Shown here piece by piece: positions 60,601 through 64,000 of a stretch of DNA of 64,000 nt. The stretch's first letter is position 1, and each line of letters starts with the position of its first letter. Position numbers and translations under genes: made by a program. The stretch spans positions 124,001-188,000 of the forward strand of contig CBDFFM010000006.1 of NCBI GenBank assembly GCA_965246785.1. Direction: 5' to 3'. The notes under the pieces are model-generated. The model did no database searches and was not told where the DNA came from. It saw nothing but the letters and a program-made list of their open reading frames with translations. Source of the DNA: UBA1952 sp965246785. GTDB taxonomy: Bacteria; Bacteroidota; Bacteroidia; Chitinophagales; Chitinophagaceae.

Positions 60601-63600
60601 ACGAATACCATTGGCTGCTCATCCACAACAAAGGATACGATTACCATTGCTCCTACTGTAACAGTAGCACCTACGGCTAAATTCCCTACACTTTGCGCTG
60701 GGGGCGGTACAGATACGCTATATGCTAACGGCAGCATCGCTACAACAGGATATTGTGCTGCTGTAAATCAGGGCGGCTCATTAATTACGAACGTAAGCAT
60801 CAATACGCTTTCTAATAACACCAGCACGAATCAGCCAAGTGCTTTGCCTTATTATTCGTACTACGCTCCTACAGGTACAACTACTACTACACTTACGGCA
60901 GGCTCTACTTACACGGTAGGCGTTGACCTGAATGGTGCAGGCATTGTTTCAGTGTGGATTGACTTCAATAAGGACGGCACGCTTGATGCTACGGAGTGGG
61001 TGCAGCCTTACACCAACGCCACGACCGGCACTGCGAGCATCACGGTACCTGCGGGTGCTCAAAACGGCACTACGCGGATGCGTGTACGCTCCCGGAATGC
61101 TAATTTGCAGAATGGCTCCGGCGACGCTTGCCTCTCAATGGGCAGCGGCGAAACGGAAGACTACGATATCACCATTACAGGTGGTGTTGGTGCCAGCGGC
61201 GGCCTTACATACAGCTGGTCTCCGAGCAGCGTGCTCAATTCCAGCACTGTCGCTAATCCTGAAGCGACTATTACCTCCTCAACAACGTTTACCGTTACAG
61301 CTACTTCGACTGCCGGCTGCTCTGCAACCGATACGGTACGCGTGAATGTGGGTGTTCCGCTGGTTACCACAGCTTCTGCAGCCTACACAGCTATTTGTGC
61401 CGGTACTGTGGATACGATTAAGTCTGTAACAACAGGTGGCGGTACGCCTTACAGCTATAGCTGGTCAAACGGCACCAGCGTAGTAAGCACAGCGGCGAAG
61501 TTCACAATTACGCCAACAACCACTACTAATTATACGCTGACGGTTACGGATGCATGCTCCAGCATTGCAACTTCCAGCGTAACGGTTACCGTTAATCAGA
61601 AGCCTACGGTCAGCATTAGCCCTTCCGGAACGACCACGAACATCTGCGCAAACGGCTCACAAACATTTACGACTACGACCAATGCCTCAATACCAGCCTA
61701 TCAGTATCAGCTCAACGACGTCAACATCGCCGGCGCTAACGGCAATACTTATACGGCAAATGTTGGCGGTGTATATCGTGTAATAGTGACGAATAATGCA
61801 ACTGGCTGCGTAGATACCTCAAGCCGCGATACACTTGTAGTGAATCCACTGCCGAAAATCTTCGTAACCCCGGCAACTGCAACGATTGCCTGCGGCAGCG
61901 GCCCGGTACAACTTGACGCGAAGACAATCAGCCCGACTGTTGGCCTCTTCAGCGAGGACTTCAACTCCGGTCTTGGCAACTTCACACAATCTATCGGAGC
62001 TACTCACACCCAAGGGAACTTCCTGATTTATCCGAGCGGCTATACTTACAGCGGCACTTTTACGACCTCTGACGCTTCTAATTTTGTCATGATAAACAGT
62101 GACTCAAACGGCAGCGCCAGTATTCAGCGCCTTTACCTGACCTCTACCTCCTTTGCTACGACAGGCTATGACTCCGTTAAGCTCACAATGGAAGACTTCT
62201 ACCAACTATGGAGCTCCGGCGATAGCGCGATAGGTGTACAGGCCTCAACTGATGCAACCACCTGGACGACTGTATTTGACATTAAGGCTCTGGGCACTCA
62301 TGGCTCTGCCGGGTCTTTTGCCAAGGATACGATTAAGCTGCCTTCAGCCTACTCTAATCAGTCAAATGTGTATCTACGTGTACAATATGCTTCCACATTC
62401 GGCTATTACCTTGCCATTAATAAGATCAACGTAATTGGCCAGTCCCTGACGCCAGCCGCGGCTACCTGGACAGAGGCAACGGATTTGTACACCAACTCAT
62501 CCGCCACCACGCCTTACACAATGGGCAACACTGCCGGTACGCTCTATGCTACCCCAAGCTCCGACATACGGTACATTGCTACTTACAATAACGGTGTCTG
62601 TTCCGACACAGGCTCCGTAACAATTACAGTTACCGGTTCTCCGACAACGCTGGCCGGCACATCAGGTGCTACTACCAGGGACACCGGTACGCTTATCGGC
62701 AGTAGCATCACTTTCCGTGCAACTGGTTGCGGCCTTATCGCTACCATTACTCCGAGCGGCGGGCTTCCACTGTCCGGTAACCTCATGGCTTCTGTAACCC
62801 GTGACAATAGTGTGCAGAGCTATCTATCGTTGCCTTATGCTACCCGCCACTATGATATCGTTCCGGAGACAAACGCTGCCAGTACCACGGCTACAGTGAC
62901 ACTCTACTTCACGCAGGCAGAAATGAATGCCGTGAACAGCTATATCATTGCAAGCAACCTGATGTACTCTGTAATGCCAATGCCTACCGGCCCGACTGAT
63001 GCGCAAGGCATCGCCAGCCTGCGCATTAAGCAGTATCACGGTACGGGTACGGCTCCGAGCAACTATACAGGCAGCACGCAGACTATCAAGCCAACTTCCG
63101 TAACCTGGAACAGCACGAATAGCTGGTGGGCTGTAACCTTCCCTGTGAATGGCTTCAGCGGCTTCTACCTCACTACCGGCAGATTCCCGACCATTGCTTT
63201 GAAGGCTTATCTGCAAGGCGCGCTCAATTCCGGCACTACGATGGACGACAATTATCAGGACTACTTCGGTACCGGCAGCGGTCTGTTGCCTGCCACCAAC
63301 CCTTATGGCGTACCGGGTGGCACTTACAGCCAGATCAATGCTTCGGCAGGCCCGGTTGGTGCCATTGTGGATTGGGTAAAGGTGGAAGTACGCGACAGCG
63401 TTAATCCATCCACTATTCTGGAAACCCGTGCACTGCTTTTGAAGACTAACGGTTCTATCGTAGATAGCCTCGGCAATGCACCTTACTTCAGTACACAGGC
63501 TTCCAAGGTGATGCTTGCCGTATGGCATCGCAACCACCTCGCCATTCTGAGTAACCCGATTAGCGCTCCATCACAGGACGAAGCGAAGACTTATGACTTC

Positions 63601-63882
63601 ACTACGAGCCTGAGCAAGGCGTCTAATCCTTACTTCGACCCACAGCAAATGGTACAGAAGAACGGCGTATGGTGTATGTGGGCTGGCGATGTGAACAATC
63701 CGCAGGATCTCTTCATCGATAATAGCGACTTTGCAAGCACACGCGCTAAGTTCAAATTAAGTCCCTTTGACGTATATGATCTCAATGACTTGAATCTTGA
63801 TGGATTTGTTGATAATCTTGACTTCGCACTGCAGAAACAAAACTTCCAAGCAAATCTGTACTCAACACTCAGTAACTATTAG
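54625..63882 (+). CDS. Giant modular secreted surface protein
   Basis: A 3085-residue exported protein; the signal peptide is either from this start or from the ATG at 54670 (MVKTITRICCVIIMMLVSDES, quoted to 20 as MVKTITRICCVIIMMLVSDE). Residues about 30-850 form a right-handed beta-helix rich in NNTV and NNN words. Next come Ig-like units, a GEVED domain (about 960-1110: YIDLNQDGDFVD, WGETEDYLV), two pre-peptidase-C-like units (DDDVWFTF, DDDLWYVF), fibronectin-like units, a second GEVED (about 2040-2185: WIDFNKDGTLD, SGETEDYDI) and PKD units. The end has IVDWVKVEVRDS and KVMLAVWHRNHLAIL and closes with an EF-hand-like LNLDGFVDNLDFALQ. No type A or CHU_C signal is visible. Confidence 0.9.
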   Translation: MPKPEVKKVGINTLFMVKTITRICCVIIMMLVSDESFAQALTGAKYIPGDYATITAAVSDLNSNGVGTGGVTFNVVAGYTQTLTAPVAVTATGTSANPIVFQKDPATTGANPLLTAYTGTATPGSATPDGMWRLMGSDYVTINGIDLKDNATTNPGTMEYGYGLFKASASDGAQNNTIKNCTITLSTANNATGTSPMLNGSVGILMINSTAIAATTSLTPTGSAGANSNNTITANTVKNANIGIGLVGYGTTGSTSLSDVNNAVGGTSAALGNSVLNYGALTSTANAAAGISISNQYSFVVSNNTVNNNNGSGTNHGTTLRGIYLINSTNASGDVNNNTVTISGGANSASYALDIEAGGSGTSNTINVINNTVTNCTNSAATSAAFYCLYIAASATTINANNNTVTNNSLPGTGALYAFYNSSTVTTLNANNNTVTGNTKTSTGSLYLFYLSGSNTTTNASGNYIGNNVRSLSTSGTTYCTYIGSPTTINFLNNKIEGNNYMASGSTGSIYGYYSPSSALKEVVWNDTIRNQNTPSSGTMYGIYIGSATGNKSIKNNALYGNRTSSGTCYGIYLGYGNVDTVAGNSIYSDTVSTGSSSLYGIYIGAGTTNAVFQNKIYDLSVGGTSPALYGIYLNGGTTNNIYNNIIGDLRTPASTALNGLNGINVSSGANNLYNNTVYLNAVSTGATFGTSAVFASTSATLTMINNILKNTSTAAGTGGYTVAYRRSGTTLSSYSTTSNNNLFYAGTPGSANLIFSDGTNNLQTLANYQALSGLSPRDNASVTENVTFLSTTGSSTNFLHIDPTVTSVTESGGQVISIVNTDFDGETRAGFPGYTGTGLAPDLGADEFAGTNPSICSGTPYVPTLSASSSTVCASTPFSLSITNVPGGIGYRYQFQSAPTGTTAWTNVGSSTSNASITIAGQTAAMDYRVIDSCISGGAYSTSSAITVNMSPSYLCVTYCTSNATSTADEDIFNVTLKNINNTSTCTTTGGTGSIQSEYSNYKSLTPANLTKLDPDTISVQIGTCGGNYGNATAVYIDLNQDGDFVDAGEQVYLSGASTTGPHTETGYFTIPLSATTGITTMRVVTVETTPASITPCGTYSWGETEDYLVNVLPPSPCITPVPGNTIASNANICAGTSTTLSIQNATSGVTVTYQWDSSINGTTYYAVAGATSPTYVAYPPTTTYYRVNVTCSTGPTTVTSNPVTVNVINCNFDVTRTAGNTYTSISSTGTSFTGWNGGTSTDDNLTGITPIGFSFPYKGNTYTKFRLSTNGWLTLDTTQTSNVLSNGFTSTTKLFLAPLWEDLVAPGNPSGAAGLASSYKYQVSGTTPNRVLTAEWIGSEKFSYPGPNLNFQVKLYENGNIDFAYGTMEGFNGTSTTLYSITVGLSSNNGTGSTMADVMSQQVENTNYFSAISQNNLTSVQECNSTLSFTPGNYTGPNSYTAAPPVNDDVPGAIALTVNPVPCTSYCGTYFSSKAATASPQSSSCTTAPDDDVWFTFSAPISGQVKVTVLGSEGYDPVVSLYDNTLNAVGTFGCVNASGTGLSEALIATSVNPTTNYYVRVSHNGAGSGTSNGMFSICVSDNVPPPANNNICGATALTVDTACNATIGTTINATASPTNLGPTSTCNTPDDDLWYVFIPNANNNLLTVQSGAGFNAAMQIDTAKNNLCSDTLYQVACVNSTSAAGAETFSGPWIVGKPYYVRVYHAGVGAGTGNFTICVRTVPPTCVTVTTPAASASVPAAGITITWSASLNASGYDVYLSTNQVDVTSQNATALVSSNQPGLTYATGTLTTATTYYYKIVPRNSFGQRNNGCTTYDFNTNPPTCISTPTYPGNAASICSVNTPTTLSWPASPGATAYDVYFDAGTGPSATLVSSNQTGTTYTTASALGAGSYVWKVIPKNTNGASTGCSDFSFTILQSPTITSTPSTSTFCGAITTPVTLTASGTATSFIWSPTTGLYTNAAATTAYTGGTATTVYAKPTMTTVYTITGTNTIGCSSTTKDTITIAPTVTVAPTAKFPTLCAGGGTDTLYANGSIATTGYCAAVNQGGSLITNVSINTLSNNTSTNQPSALPYYSYYAPTGTTTTTLTAGSTYTVGVDLNGAGIVSVWIDFNKDGTLDATEWVQPYTNATTGTASITVPAGAQNGTTRMRVRSRNANLQNGSGDACLSMGSGETEDYDITITGGVGASGGLTYSWSPSSVLNSSTVANPEATITSSTTFTVTATSTAGCSATDTVRVNVGVPLVTTASAAYTAICAGTVDTIKSVTTGGGTPYSYSWSNGTSVVSTAAKFTITPTTTTNYTLTVTDACSSIATSSVTVTVNQKPTVSISPSGTTTNICANGSQTFTTTTNASIPAYQYQLNDVNIAGANGNTYTANVGGVYRVIVTNNATGCVDTSSRDTLVVNPLPKIFVTPATATIACGSGPVQLDAKTISPTVGLFSEDFNSGLGNFTQSIGATHTQGNFLIYPSGYTYSGTFTTSDASNFVMINSDSNGSASIQRLYLTSTSFATTGYDSVKLTMEDFYQLWSSGDSAIGVQASTDATTWTTVFDIKALGTHGSAGSFAKDTIKLPSAYSNQSNVYLRVQYASTFGYYLAINKINVIGQSLTPAAATWTEATDLYTNSSATTPYTMGNTAGTLYATPSSDIRYIATYNNGVCSDTGSVTITVTGSPTTLAGTSGATTRDTGTLIGSSITFRATGCGLIATITPSGGLPLSGNLMASVTRDNSVQSYLSLPYATRHYDIVPETNAASTTATVTLYFTQAEMNAVNSYIIASNLMYSVMPMPTGPTDAQGIASLRIKQYHGTGTAPSNYTGSTQTIKPTSVTWNSTNSWWAVTFPVNGFSGFYLTTGRFPTIALKAYLQGALNSGTTMDDNYQDYFGTGSGLLPATNPYGVPGGTYSQINASAGPVGAIVDWVKVEVRDSVNPSTILETRALLLKTNGSIVDSLGNAPYFSTQASKVMLAVWHRNHLAILSNPISAPSQDEAKTYDFTTSLSKASNPYFDPQQMVQKNGVWCMWAGDVNNPQDLFIDNSDFASTRAKFKLSPFDVYDLNDLNLDGFVDNLDFALQKQNFQANLYSTLSNY

Positions 63883-63892
63883 GAATTTCTAC

Positions 63893-63920
63893 CCGGCAGC
63901 CGAATGCAATTCGGCTGCCG
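63893..63920. terminator. Hairpin after the giant gene
   Basis: CGGCAGCCGAA, loop TGCAA, TTCGGCTGCCG, directly after the stop codon. The following TAATTACTAC is not a clear T-run, so termination strength is uncertain. Confidence 0.5.
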
Positions 63921-63955
63921 TAATTACTACAACTCACAAATCAAGCAAACAAGCC

Positions 63956-64000
63956 ATGAAATCGCTTATAACTTTCGCCGCAACAATACTCGCTGTTATC
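63956..64000 (+). CDS. Start of a secreted-protein gene (partial)
   Basis: The first 15 codons read MKSLITFAATILAVI, a typical signal-peptide start. The gene runs off the window. It lies 73 bp after the giant gene and could be its partner. Confidence 0.55.
   Translation, partial: MKSLITFAATILAVI

Noticed and set aside
1..64000. Insertion sequences, prophage or conjugative elements
   Set aside because: No transposase, recombinase, phage structural or transfer gene was found in any confident reading frame.

Overview
The window looks like a chromosome segment from a gliding-type member of the Bacteroidota, probably near the Chitinophagales. The evidence is content, not a database search. There is a gldC gene, a PorP/SprF-type protein beside a SprB-repeat protein, type IX secretion (T9SS) type A and type B C-terminal signals, DUF2723, DUF4175 and DUF6498 membrane proteins, and almost no Shine-Dalgarno sequences. 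Most of the window is fairly GC-rich. One island (about 17.85-19.64 kb), one repeat array (27.6-27.9 kb) and the stretch before the last giant gene are clearly AT-rich.

Layout. 1-3.7 kb: the end of a di-heme MauG/cytochrome c peroxidase gene, then two tandem secreted YHYH proteins with T9SS signals (the first broken by two frameshifts). 3.7-7.3 kb: a minus-strand operon feoA-ybeY-rluA-gldC-yqeY-cvpA-pabA/trpG, in which the larger gene gaps are almost completely filled by inverted-repeat elements. 7.4-11.9 kb: nadD, a DUF6498 protein, an uncharacterised protein, a cytosolic trypsin/zinc-ribbon fusion, and an FKBP isomerase. 12.1-17.6 kb: a 1482-residue SprB-repeat adhesin and its PorP/SprF partner. 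17.7-19.6 kb: an AT-rich three-gene cassette (AraC regulator, methyltransferase, small protein) with an attC-like site at its 3' end. 19.9-25.7 kb: alaS, tRNA-His, recN and small secreted proteins. 25.8-29.5 kb: an acyl-CoA carboxylase beta subunit, a symmetric 8+8 array of 21-bp repeats, a helical/carboxypeptidase-regulatory protein and a HAD phosphatase. 29.5-36.2 kb: an EamA-ilvE-GNAT-DUF1572 operon divergent from a MocR regulator, and a MutS2 without an Smr domain.

36.3-45.3 kb: a second type B adhesin sharing its N-terminal domain with the 12-kb adhesin, xthA, a DUF4175 protein, sdaA and tRNA-Cys. 45.4-53.8 kb: a secreted protein, a DUF2723 membrane protein, a GIY-YIG gene between perfect 29-bp inverted repeats, a gene with an in-frame 42-bp minisatellite, holB, exoA, csbD and a lipoprotein. 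54-64 kb: a 3085-residue modular surface protein and the first codons of another secreted protein.

Two themes run through the window. The first is cell-surface biology through the T9SS: five cargo genes (one frameshifted, one without a recognised sorting domain), plus gldC and a PorP/SprF partner. The second is an unusual density of short, low-complexity, hairpin-forming intergenic repeats of at least seven families, some of which have entered reading frames (alaS, the 50.2-kb gene, the sdaA start). No transposase, CRISPR array or prophage was seen. The most promising unexplained items are the attC-bounded cassette, the symmetric 21-bp array, the MauG-YHYH cluster and the protease gene pair at 8.8-11.4 kb.
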